From positions 2,875 to 12,747 of the forward strand of contig JAHYYK010000060.1 of assembly GCA_019425005.1 (NCBI GenBank): a DNA stretch of 9,873 nt. Reading direction: 5' to 3'. The first letter of the stretch is position 1. Every line of letters starts with the position of its first letter. The notes beneath the pieces were generated by a model. That model was given only the letters and a program-made list of their open reading frames with translations. It had not been told where the DNA came from and did no database searches. The stretch comes from Collinsella sp. (lineage in GTDB: Bacteria > Actinomycetota > Coriobacteriia > Coriobacteriales > Coriobacteriaceae). Positions 1 through 8,594 of the stretch are shown here, one piece after another. A program made the position numbers and the translations under genes.

Positions 1-3243
<3,243 letters not shown>

Positions 3244-3255
3244 GTTGACCTGGCC

Positions 3256-3340
3256 GGCCGGGGCGGCAGCCGGACACTTTCTCTCGGAAACTGGGCTTCG
3301 CGAAGTTTTCCGAGAGAAAGGACCGCCTCCCGCCCCGGCC
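3256..3340. repeat. Nested palindrome (two-tier stem-loop) downstream of carB
   Basis: Two nested inverted repeats share one centre. The outer arms are 11 bp (GGCCGGGGCGG at 3256-3266 and its exact complement at 3330-3340). The inner arms are 14 bp, perfect (CTTTCTCTCGGAAA at 3277-3290 and 3307-3320). The centre is itself a 10-bp palindrome, CTTCGCGAAG (3296-3305). No T-run follows either arm, so this is not an ordinary intrinsic terminator. It could be a REP-like repeat, a 3' mRNA-stabilising structure for carB, a structured small RNA or a DNA-binding site; the sequence alone does not decide. Confidence 0.85.
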
Positions 3341-3351
3341 TGCGGTGACTT

Positions 3352-3370
3352 GGCTGCACCGTGTGCTGCC
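3352..3370. other. Small imperfect stem-loop between carB and the GntR gene
   Basis: GGC-T-GCAC pairs with GTGC-T-GCC around a 3-nt loop with one T/T mismatch. It lies between the nested palindrome and the terminator. No T-run follows, so a terminator role is unlikely. Its function is unknown and it may be incidental in GC-rich DNA. Confidence 0.35.
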
Positions 3371-3414
3371 GAAGGGGCTTTGCGCGATGACTAGGGCTGA
3401 ATAAAATTGAGTGT

Positions 3415-3453
3415 GGGCGCCGTCGTTCGTTTGAACGACGGCGCCCGCGTTTT
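3415..3453. terminator. Strong intrinsic terminator, probably bidirectional, between convergent carB and GntR gene
   Basis: A perfect 14-bp stem (GGGCGCCGTCGTTC, 3415-3428, pairing with 3433-3446) has a 4-nt GTTT loop. On the + strand it is followed by GCGTTTT and more T-rich sequence. On the - strand it is followed by a T-rich stretch containing ATTTTATT (from 3398-3409). It sits only 11 nt beyond the stop of the leftward regulator gene and can also stop read-through from carB. Confidence 0.9.
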
Positions 3454-3457
3454 GGAT

Positions 3458-4240
3458 TTATTGGGCTGTGGCGGTGAAGGTTGTTTTGTCGGCGGCGATG
3501 TGCACGTGCAGCTTTGCCTGACCGTCGCAGCTGATGAGCACGCCTACCTCGAACGGGGTTCCCGTCTTGTCATAGGTCGAACGCACGATGCGCATCGCCG
3601 CCTTACCGGTGTTCTGTCCCAAAAGGCGCGCCTCATGCTTGTCGAGGTTGACCGTCTCGTAGACGGCATCGACACTTGCGGGCAGGATGCCGGTCTTTTC
3701 CGCGATATAGGCGTAGAGCGAGCCATCCACGTCTTTGCGTGTGAGCTCGGGGCAAAGTGACACGGGGATATAGACGTAGTTGAGCTCCATGGGCTTGTCG
3801 TTGGCGAGACGCAGGCGGCGAATCTCCCAGACGGGTGTCCCCTCGGGCACTTTGAGCCCAGAGGCGATGCCGCGGACGGCCGGTATGCTTGAAAAGGCGA
3901 GAATCTGCGAGCTCGGAACCCGTCCCGCTTCGCGCATCCGCGCGCTGAAATTCAGGGCCAGGTCGATGCCGGGTGCTGAGGTTTGGGGTTTGATGAACGT
4001 GCCCTGCCCACGTTTGCGCACCACGCGCCCCTCGATGACGAGATCTTGGAAGCAACGGCGCACGGTCGCGCGCGATAACTCTAGCCGCTCACAGATTTCG
4101 AGCTCGCGTGGCAGCGGCGTCTTGGTGTCGAACGCCTGGCTGGCGATAAGCAGGGCGATTCGATGTTTAAGTTGGACATAGAGCGGCGTATCACCGCTGC
4201 GGTCGAAGGGTTCGGAGGCGAGAAACGAGATCATATCCAT
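3458..4240 (-). CDS. GntR/HutC-family transcriptional regulator with UTRA domain
   Basis: This is a 260-residue DNA-binding regulator. The N-terminal GntR winged helix-turn-helix covers about residues 17-84 (DTPLYVQLKHRI, then LPRELEICERLELSRATVRR and the wing GRVVRKRGQGTFI). A UTRA effector domain follows at about 97-250, with the usual PVWEIRRLRLANDKPMELN and DAVYETVNL-type segments. UTRA domains of this family bind small molecules, often sugar phosphates, and release DNA. I chose the ATG at 4240 because GGAGGT lies 5 nt upstream; the longer ORF from 4273 would add 11 residues without a ribosome binding site as good. The gene diverges from a mannose-type PTS operon with 308 nt between the two starts, so it most likely represses that operon and perhaps itself. 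The inducer is not identifiable from sequence. Confidence 0.92.
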   Translation of the reverse strand: MDMISFLASEPFDRSGDTPLYVQLKHRIALLIASQAFDTKTPLPRELEICERLELSRATVRRCFQDLVIEGRVVRKRGQGTFIKPQTSAPGIDLALNFSARMREAGRVPSSQILAFSSIPAVRGIASGLKVPEGTPVWEIRRLRLANDKPMELNYVYIPVSLCPELTRKDVDGSLYAYIAEKTGILPASVDAVYETVNLDKHEARLLGQNTGKAAMRIVRSTYDKTGTPFEVGVLISCDGQAKLHVHIAADKTTFTATAQ

Positions 4241-4245
4241 GGGGT

Positions 4246-4251
4246 ACCTCC
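4246..4251 (-). promoter_or_regulatory. Shine-Dalgarno deciding the GntR gene start
   Basis: GGAGGT on the - strand lies 5 nt before the ATG at 4240 and 11 nt before the next in-frame ATG (4234). The first is the better-spaced start, giving an N-terminus of MDMISF. Confidence 0.85.
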
Positions 4252-4415
4252 ATGTCGTGGGCGTACGTGACATGGTCTGACACTGCGGGGCAAACCGGAG
4301 ATGCCAGGCCCGATTCTTGCTGGTATGTATGGTGCATAAGGAACATAAAACATTTACCAGGCAATCTACCTGCTATTTTAAAAATAATTGGAAGAAAAAA
4401 TAATTTAGGCACAAA

Positions 4416-4462
4416 AATAGTTGCTACCGTTAACCGATGAATAGTTGCCGTTCGCAGCTATT
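4416..4462. promoter_or_regulatory. Operator-like AATAGTTGC repeats, direct copy plus dyad
   Basis: AATAGTTGC occurs at 4416-4424 and again at 4440-4448, exactly 24 bp apart. The second copy forms a dyad with GCAGCTATT at 4454-4462 (8 of 9 positions complementary, 5-bp centre). Spaced repeats of this kind in a divergent GntR/PTS gap suggest binding sites for the GntR protein. This is inference: the box does not match a HutC-type consensus I know, and the dyad could instead be a hairpin in the PTS leader RNA. Confidence 0.5.
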
Positions 4463-4513
4463 TTCTTGTACCGAACATGCCCCGGCGCAACAATAATCTC
4501 AGCAAAAAGCAAA

Positions 4514-4530
4514 GCCGTGCGACACACGGC
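4514..4530 (+). other. Leader stem-loop just upstream of the IIA ribosome binding site
   Basis: GCCGTG (4514-4519) pairs perfectly with CACGGC (4525-4530) around CGACA. The Shine-Dalgarno of IIA starts about 6 nt later. Similar small hairpins precede the IIB and IIC genes. Confidence 0.5.
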
Positions 4531-4548
4531 AGGTCGAGAGGAGACCGC

Positions 4549-4983
4549 ATGCGGTATCTGGTAATGGTCAGTCACGGAACGCTCGCTCCCGGACTGCACA
4601 GTGTCCTCAAGATGCTCGGCAATGACGCCCCGAACATCTTGTCGACGAGTCTCGTGGACGGCATGGGCGCTGACGAGTATGTCGAGAACGTCAAGGCGAT
4701 GCTTGCTCCCGTTACCGCCGATGACGAGGTTGTCCTGCTTGGTGACATCCTGGGCGGATCGCCGCTCACCAATGCCATGAACACGCTGGCCGAGAAGGGC
4801 CTGCTCGCCCACACCATTGCCTTCGGCGGCATGAACCTGCCCATGGCTATGACCGCCATGATGGGGCTTGCCACCATGGACCTGGATTCCCTCAAGCAGA
4901 TGATGCTGCAGGAGGGCAAGAACGGTATGTCCGAGCTCGTTGTCCCGACCGATGACGCCGACGACGAGGACGACGACATCTAG
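4549..4983 (+). CDS. PTS mannose/fructose/sorbose-family EIIA component
   Basis: This cytoplasmic phosphocarrier takes phosphate from HPr and passes it to EIIB. The 144-residue protein has the mannose-family EIIA fold signature: VMVSHGTLAPGL near the N-terminus, with His9 in the position of the phosphorylated His10 of E. coli ManX, and GDILGGSPLTNAM at about 65-77. The start at 4549 is chosen because AGAGGAG lies 5 nt upstream; the frame is open back to 4477, but those 24 extra residues are basic and lack the family pattern. The protein ends in an unusually acidic tail, DDADDEDDDI. EIIA and EIIB are separate genes here, unlike the fused ManX of E. coli. It is the first gene of a IIA-IIB-IIC-IID operon. 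The transported sugar is not predictable. Confidence 0.93.
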   Translation: MRYLVMVSHGTLAPGLHSVLKMLGNDAPNILSTSLVDGMGADEYVENVKAMLAPVTADDEVVLLGDILGGSPLTNAMNTLAEKGLLAHTIAFGGMNLPMAMTAMMGLATMDLDSLKQMMLQEGKNGMSELVVPTDDADDEDDDI

Positions 4984-5016
4984 GCAGCGCATCCGCCCAA
5001 ATTTTTGTGATGAAGT

Positions 5017-5057
5017 GGGGGTTAAGAGGAAAGACCCCCGGTGATAAAGAAAGGGAG
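5017..5057 (+). promoter_or_regulatory. Intercistronic stem-loop and RBS box before EIIB
   Basis: GGGGGT (5017-5022) pairs with ACCCCC (5034-5039) around an 11-nt purine-rich loop. The box ATAAAGAAAGGG (5044-5055) follows and leads into AAAGGGAG, 5 nt before the EIIB ATG. No T-run follows the stem, so it is not a terminator. It may be an mRNA-processing or stabilising element, or may tune initiation. Confidence 0.55.
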
Positions 5058-5062
5058 AACGC

Positions 5063-5551
5063 ATGATTTCGTTCATCCGTATTGACGACCGTATGATCCA
5101 TGGACAGACCGTTACCCGTTGGGCCCTCGAGTATCCCTGCGACGGTCTTATCGCCGTCAACGACGCTGCAGCGTCTAACCCCGTGCTCAAGGAGGCCTAC
5201 AAGAGTGCCTCGGGCAAGAAGACGTTCGTGTGGACCAAGGAGCACTTTAAGGAGGTCTCCGAGAAGGTTCTCAAGTCCGACACCAAGTACTTCCTGATCA
5301 CCAAGAACCCGCTCGACATGAAGGAACTTCTCGTCGATTTTGGCTTTAAGCCCGGCATGGACCGCATCATCGTCGGTCCCTGCAACGATCGTCCCGGCAC
5401 CACCAAGCTCGGCAACAACCAGTCGATCACGCAGGAAGAGGCCCAGGCGCTCGAGGATCTCACCAACGCCGGCTACACGGTCGAGTTCGCCCTTATCAAG
5501 GAGAAGTCCATCGGTGAGTGGCCCAAGTTCCGCGGTCAGTTTGGCTTCTAG
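5063..5551 (+). CDS. PTS mannose/fructose/sorbose-family EIIB component
   Basis: This cytoplasmic carrier transfers phosphate from EIIA-His to the incoming sugar held by IIC/IID. At 162 residues it has the usual length of a stand-alone mannose-family EIIB. The diagnostic N-terminus FIRIDDRMIHGQTVTRW contains His13, the expected phosphorylated residue (equivalent to the His in RIDDRLIHGQ of ManX and LevE). FLITKNPLDMKELL and VGPCNDRPGTTKL are further family-like segments. The start is fixed by AAAGGGAG 5 nt upstream and by conservation from residue 1. It lies 79 nt after EIIA and 72 nt before EIIC, a looser spacing than the IIC/IID pair, and both gaps contain a small hairpin. Confidence 0.95.
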   Translation: MISFIRIDDRMIHGQTVTRWALEYPCDGLIAVNDAAASNPVLKEAYKSASGKKTFVWTKEHFKEVSEKVLKSDTKYFLITKNPLDMKELLVDFGFKPGMDRIIVGPCNDRPGTTKLGNNQSITQEEAQALEDLTNAGYTVEFALIKEKSIGEWPKFRGQFGF

Positions 5552-5579
5552 TTAGGCGCCAGCCGCATTTTGGTATCTA

Positions 5580-5619
5580 CAGCCCTTGGTGAAAGGGGCT
5601 GAGGAATAAAGAAAGGGGA
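5580..5619 (+). promoter_or_regulatory. Intercistronic stem-loop and RBS box before EIIC
   Basis: CAGCCC (5580-5585) pairs with GGGCTG (5596-5601) around a 10-nt loop. The 12-nt box ATAAAGAAAGGG (5606-5617), identical to the one before EIIB, overlaps the Shine-Dalgarno AAAGGGGA, 5 nt before the EIIC ATG. The arrangement repeats that of the preceding gap. Confidence 0.55.
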
Positions 5620-5623
5620 AAGC

Positions 5624-6481
5624 ATGGCAATCAATGCATTCCAAGCCGCGCTGTTCGGCCTGTTCGCCTGCCTGGCATCACTGCCTGGCATGGGCGGCAC
5701 GACGATCGGCAACTACACTCTGGGTCGTCCTCTGGTCGCCGGCCTCATCGTCGGCATCATCATGGGCGATATGCAGACGGGCATCCTCGTCGGCGCTGCC
5801 ATCCAGGTTGTCTACATCGCTCTCGTGACCCCCGGCGGGACCGTCTCCGCCGACGTCCGCGCCGTGTCCTATATCGGCATCCCGCTGGCGATCCTCGCCA
5901 TCAAGAACTCGGGCATCGATCCCGCCTCCGCTGAGGCTGCCGGCATGGCCGCATCCCTCGGTGCCGCCGTCGGCACGCTCGGCACTGTGCTCTTCTATGG
6001 CACCGCCACCATCAACCTGGTGTGGCAGGGCATGGGGTGGAAGTGGCTCGAGAAGGGCGATCTCCACAAGCTCTACTTGGTCAACAACGTTCTGCCTTGG
6101 ATTGGTCACATCGTCTGCTCGTTCCTCCCGACGTTCATCATCACCATGGGCGGCACCGCCATGGTCGACCTCATGAAGACCTACATGCCCATGGACGGCA
6201 TCGCGATGAAGACGCTGTTCACCGTCGGCTCGCTGCTGCCTACCGTCGGTATCGCCATCCTGCTCAAGCAGGTCATCTCCAAGCCGACGGACTTCCTCAC
6301 GTTCTTCTTCGGCTTCACCCTGTCCGCTGTCATGGGGTGCAACCTGATTGCCGCTGCCGGCATCGGCTGCTTCTTCGCCCTGATCAACTATGAGATCGCT
6401 TCGCTCAAGATCGACCTCGCAAACGCTCCCAAGGCAGCTATCGCCTCGGGCTCCGATGATGAGGAAGAGGAGGACATCTAA
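5624..6481 (+). CDS. PTS mannose/fructose/sorbose-family EIIC permease component
   Basis: This integral membrane subunit forms the sugar translocation path together with EIID. The 285-residue protein carries the type-4 EIIC signature at about 44-71 (GIIMGDMQTGILVGAAIQ, then VVYIALVTPGG). Hydrophobic segments lie at roughly 6-24, 36-66, 82-94, 108-126, 158-178, 196-218 and 225-258. The start at 5624 follows AAAGGGGA at 5-nt spacing. The last residues form an acidic tail, SDDEEEEDI, resembling the tail of EIIA in this operon. The DNA of that tail also supplies the Shine-Dalgarno of EIID, and the TAA stop shares a base with the EIID ATG (TAATG), so the two membrane subunits are probably translationally coupled. 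The sugar specificity is unknown. Confidence 0.95.
   Translation: MAINAFQAALFGLFACLASLPGMGGTTIGNYTLGRPLVAGLIVGIIMGDMQTGILVGAAIQVVYIALVTPGGTVSADVRAVSYIGIPLAILAIKNSGIDPASAEAAGMAASLGAAVGTLGTVLFYGTATINLVWQGMGWKWLEKGDLHKLYLVNNVLPWIGHIVCSFLPTFIITMGGTAMVDLMKTYMPMDGIAMKTLFTVGSLLPTVGIAILLKQVISKPTDFLTFFFGFTLSAVMGCNLIAAAGIGCFFALINYEIASLKIDLANAPKAAIASGSDDEEEEDI
6468..6473 (+). promoter_or_regulatory. EIID Shine-Dalgarno inside the EIIC acidic-tail codons
   Basis: AGGAGG lies within the glutamate codons that end EIIC, 7 nt before the EIID ATG at 6481. It is a full-strength site embedded in coding sequence and fixes the EIID start. Confidence 0.8.
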
Positions 6482-7308
6482 TGGCAGAGAAGAAGAAACT
6501 CTCTAAGAAAACGCTTGCCAAGTCGTTCCGCAACTGGTCCTATGGCAACCTGACTTGCTTCTCGCAGGAGCACATGCAGACCTTCGGTTACCTGTGCGCC
6601 ATGCTTCCGATCGTCGAGGAGCTCTACGACACGCCCGAGGAGCAGAAGCAGGCCCTCCAGACCTACTCCGCGTTCTTCAACACCGAGCCGCAGATCGGCA
6701 CCATGATTGTCGGCGTCACCGCCGGCCTCGAGGAGGCTCGCGCAAACGGCGAGGCCATCGATGACGACGCCATCAACGGCATCCGCGCCGGCCTCATGGG
6801 CCCGCTCGCCGGCCTTGGCGACTCGCTGATCGTCGGTACCCTGATCCCGATCCTGCTCGGTATCGCCCTCGGTCTCTCGACCGGCGGCTCTCCGCTCGGT
6901 GCCATCTTCTATATTGTCGTGTGGAACCTGCTCATGTTCCTTGGCATGCGCTTTGCCTACAACCAGGGCTATGAGCTCGGCGGCAAGGCGGTCGAGGCCC
7001 TCGTTGGCCCCAAGGCAAAGGCTCTTCGCGATTCCATCGTGATGGTCGGTACCATGGTCATCGGTGCCGTGGGCGCAACTTGGGTCTCCATCACCTGCAG
7101 CCCCAACCTGGTGCTGCCCGGTGGCGGTAAGTTCCAGGACACGCTCGATGGCATCTATCCGCACCTGCTGCCGATGATCTTCATCATCTTCTGCTGGTAC
7201 ATGATGACCAAGAAGAAGGTCAACCCCATCGTTATGATGCTGATCCTCGTTGTGATCGCATTTGTGGGCGTTCTCATTGGCTTCTTCGATCCGGCGCTGA
7301 GCTACTAG
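6481..7308 (+). CDS. PTS mannose/fructose/sorbose-family EIID component
   Basis: This is the second membrane subunit of the mannose-type permease, found only in this PTS superfamily and needed with EIIC for sugar passage. At 275 residues it is of usual length. The family signature runs from about 65 to 115: FFNTEPQIGTMIVGV, GLEEARANGEAID, then IRAGLMGPLAGLGDS. A large amphipathic/cytoplasmic N-terminal half (1-105) is followed by hydrophobic segments at about 117-131, 139-157, 185-206, 227-242 and 248-268. The start ATG overlaps the EIIC stop by one base. A strong terminator 22 nt after the stop ends the operon. Nothing in the protein identifies the sugar. Confidence 0.96.
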   Translation: MAEKKKLSKKTLAKSFRNWSYGNLTCFSQEHMQTFGYLCAMLPIVEELYDTPEEQKQALQTYSAFFNTEPQIGTMIVGVTAGLEEARANGEAIDDDAINGIRAGLMGPLAGLGDSLIVGTLIPILLGIALGLSTGGSPLGAIFYIVVWNLLMFLGMRFAYNQGYELGGKAVEALVGPKAKALRDSIVMVGTMVIGAVGATWVSITCSPNLVLPGGGKFQDTLDGIYPHLLPMIFIIFCWYMMTKKKVNPIVMMLILVVIAFVGVLIGFFDPALSY

Positions 7309-7330
7309 TCATCATCCCCTGGCCCCCTGT

Positions 7331-7368
7331 AAGGCCGTGCGGCCTCAACCGCGCGGCCTTCTGATTTT
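7331..7368 (+). terminator. Intrinsic terminator of the PTS operon
   Basis: AAGGCCGTGCGG (7331-7342) pairs with CCGCGCGGCCTT (7349-7360) over 12 bp with one G-U pair and a 6-nt CCTCAA loop. It is followed by CTGATTTT. It starts 22 nt after the EIID stop codon. Confidence 0.88.
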
Positions 7369-7377
7369 GCGCCGCCC

Positions 7378-7440
7378 TTCAAGGGCAATATGGCCAGCGA
7401 CCTCCATCGCCTACACGACACCCGCTATATTGCTCTTGAA
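7378..7440. repeat. 14-bp inverted repeat with 35-bp spacer upstream of the small membrane protein gene
   Basis: TTCAAGGGCAATAT (7378-7391) and ATATTGCTCTTGAA (7427-7440) are complementary at 13 of 14 positions; the exception would be G-U in RNA. The left arm overlaps a separate 13-bp palindrome GCCCTTCAAGGGC (7374-7386). The right arm contains TATATT (7426-7431), which resembles a -10 box, but no matching -35 is seen. It could be a two-site operator or a leader hairpin. Confidence 0.6.
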
Positions 7441-7503
7441 AGATGACGTATTCGAAAAACGATGTACTTGCACATGATGCACACTTTGCATGAGGAGGAC
7501 CAT

Positions 7504-7830
7504 ATGCACGAGAAACATGGACACGACCTTTCGCGCGACGACTTGATTCGCGAGGCAAAGATGCAGACCGATGCTATTCAGCGGCTCAACGTTTGGCTGC
7601 GCCTGGGCTATTCGCTCGTGGCGATTGGCTTTTTGATGGGGATGTGGGGTATGCAGGGCGGCCCCGGCTGGGGTGTCCCCGTGGGCATCGTGTGCCTGGT
7701 GGTGGGCACTCCGCTTTCGATCGTGCTTAAGGTCGGCACGACCAACGCCAAAAAGAATGTCGAGCGCATGCTCGAGGCCGCTGGTGTCGACGTTGAGGAG
7801 CTTATGCGACGCAAGAAGGACGAGCAATAG
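7504..7830 (+). CDS. Small two-helix membrane protein of unknown function
   Basis: I do not recognise a named family. The 108-residue product has a polar, His-containing N-terminus (MHEKHGHD), a short basic/amphipathic stretch, two hydrophobic helices at about 33-50 and 55-76 joined by a Gly/Pro turn (GGPGWG), and a charged C-terminal tail (77-108) that may form a helix. Both termini are probably on the same side of the membrane, likely the cytoplasm given the basic residues. The start is set by AGGAGG 5 nt upstream. The frame is open back to an ATG at 7462; that 14-residue extension is also His-rich but has no good ribosome binding site. It stands between the PTS terminator and a MarR gene 68 nt downstream, with no obvious terminator between, so it may be co-transcribed with that regulator. 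Confidence 0.8.
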   Translation: MHEKHGHDLSRDDLIREAKMQTDAIQRLNVWLRLGYSLVAIGFLMGMWGMQGGPGWGVPVGIVCLVVGTPLSIVLKVGTTNAKKNVERMLEAAGVDVEELMRRKKDEQ

Positions 7831-7898
7831 ACTTCCGCGTTGGGGTATCATAAATAATTGTTGCGAATGTTAACTAATGTACGGCAAATGACGGTTTT
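7831..7898 (+). promoter_or_regulatory. Gap upstream of the MarR gene with possible regulatory sequence
   Basis: This 68-nt AT-richer gap has no terminator hairpin. It holds the palindrome GTTAAC (7869-7874) inside a segment (7858-7882) that matches the PTS leader at 4418-4442 in 17 of 25 positions. No convincing promoter is found. The MarR start here lacks a recognisable Shine-Dalgarno. Confidence 0.3.
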
Positions 7899-8375
7899 AT
7901 GGCCCTTCTAGAGTTGCAAAGGACAATATCCCCAGTGGATTACGATGACGTCGCTCGAAAACTGATTGTGTACTCACGTTCCCTTGCCAAGGGATCCTTG
8001 AGTGCTGCCGGCGGCGCCAGTGTGGGCGAGGCACCGGTTTTACAGTATCTATCGGGTATTGACGGTGATGTCATTCCCTCCGAGATTGCCAAGAAGCTGA
8101 AATTCTCCCGTGCGCGCATGTCGCATATCTTGGATTCACTCGAGAGCAAGGGTTACGTTCAGCGCAGGACCGATCCAAACGATCGTCGGCGTGTGCTGGT
8201 GAGCATCACCGAGGAAGGCCGTGATTTCGCGGCGAAAAAAAATGCCGAGAGTGTGGCATCGCTCTCGAAACAACTCTCAGCGCTCGGCGAGCACGATGCC
8301 CAGGAGCTCGTGCGCATTCTGAATAAAGCCTATAGCCTTACCTATGATGCCGACGATTACCTGGACAATCTATAA
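7899..8375 (+). CDS. MarR-family transcriptional regulator
   Basis: This 158-residue protein has the MarR winged helix-turn-helix core. VIPSEIAKKLKFSRARMSHI (about 58-77) is the helix-turn-helix, LDSLESKGYVQRR the recognition/linker part, and DPNDRRRVLVSITEEG (92-107) the wing with the conserved D-x-R-R. Flanking helices at about 14-32 and 111-147 would form the dimer interface. MarR proteins bind DNA as dimers and are usually released by small ligands. The ATG at 7899 is the first in-frame ATG, but no good Shine-Dalgarno precedes it; a GTG at 7935 (residue 13) is an alternative with AAAGGA upstream at long spacing. Its target may be itself and the small membrane protein gene just upstream, or a distant locus; the sequence does not say. 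Confidence 0.9.
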   Translation: MALLELQRTISPVDYDDVARKLIVYSRSLAKGSLSAAGGASVGEAPVLQYLSGIDGDVIPSEIAKKLKFSRARMSHILDSLESKGYVQRRTDPNDRRRVLVSITEEGRDFAAKKNAESVASLSKQLSALGEHDAQELVRILNKAYSLTYDADDYLDNL

Positions 8376-8502
8376 GGATAAAGACAGACATTTAGGTGCA
8401 TCATGAAATGCATCCGGGGCAATTGTGCCCATCAGCCACCGTCAACATTTCATTCCAAACAAAATCAGCCAACGTACGTCATGGCAATCCCCGGTAGGTC
8501 GA

Positions 8503-8594
8503 GGGTGCCCCGCGGCGGTCTGGTGTTTTCATCTGAACGACTTTGCGAAGCAACCGGAGTGGAGATGAAAACACCAGACCGCCGCGGGGCACCC
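8503..8594. repeat. Perfect 32-bp inverted repeat with 28-bp loop upstream of purE
   Basis: The left arm 8503-8534 (beginning GGGTGCCCCGCGG, ending GTTTTCATCT) is the exact reverse complement of 8563-8594. The 28-nt spacer (8535-8562) includes CTTTGCGAAG. After two or three unpaired bases the arms extend by GGTC (8497-8500) and GACC (8598-8601). No T-run follows either side, and no target-site duplication is evident. In RNA it would form a very stable hairpin suited to RNase III cleavage. Candidate identities are a REP-like or MITE-like element, or a regulatory structure in a purE leader. Confidence 0.93.

Larger units (their letters stand above)
4241..4548. promoter_or_regulatory. Divergent intergenic control region between GntR gene and PTS operon
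   Basis: This 308-nt gap is the only clearly AT-rich stretch of the window, mainly 4320-4470. It contains an odd-centred palindrome TATTTTAAAAATA (4374-4386), repeated AATAGTTGC boxes (4416-4462) and a small leader hairpin near the IIA start. Both the rightward PTS promoter and the leftward GntR promoter should be here, but I find no convincing -35/-10 pair on either strand. The least bad rightward candidate is TTGCCG (4445) with TGTACC (4467), which is weak. There is no gene in the gap; the in-frame ORF extension upstream of 4549 lacks support. Confidence 0.75.

Noticed and set aside
3277..3320. Inner stem after carB as the carB intrinsic terminator
   Set aside because: No T-run follows on either strand; the downstream hairpin at 3415-3453 has the expected T-rich flanks instead.
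3407..3760. 117-codon + strand ORF starting in the terminator region
   Set aside because: It begins inside the terminator hairpin and runs antisense through the UTRA domain of the GntR gene; it has no family pattern and no ribosome binding site.
4477..4548. Upstream extension of EIIA from ATG 4477
   Set aside because: The extra 24 residues are basic and unlike the family, and the ATG at 4549 has a good Shine-Dalgarno and places His9 at the expected distance from the N-terminus.
4405..5190. 261-codon minus strand ORF opposite EIIA and the start of EIIB
   Set aside because: It overlaps two well-supported PTS genes and their gap, and its translation looks like an antisense shadow.
4549..7308. 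Naming the operon as mannose, sorbose, fructose or N-acetylgalactosamine specific
   Set aside because: All four subunits show only family-level motifs, no sugar-metabolism enzyme is in the window, and specificity cannot be read from these sequences by eye.
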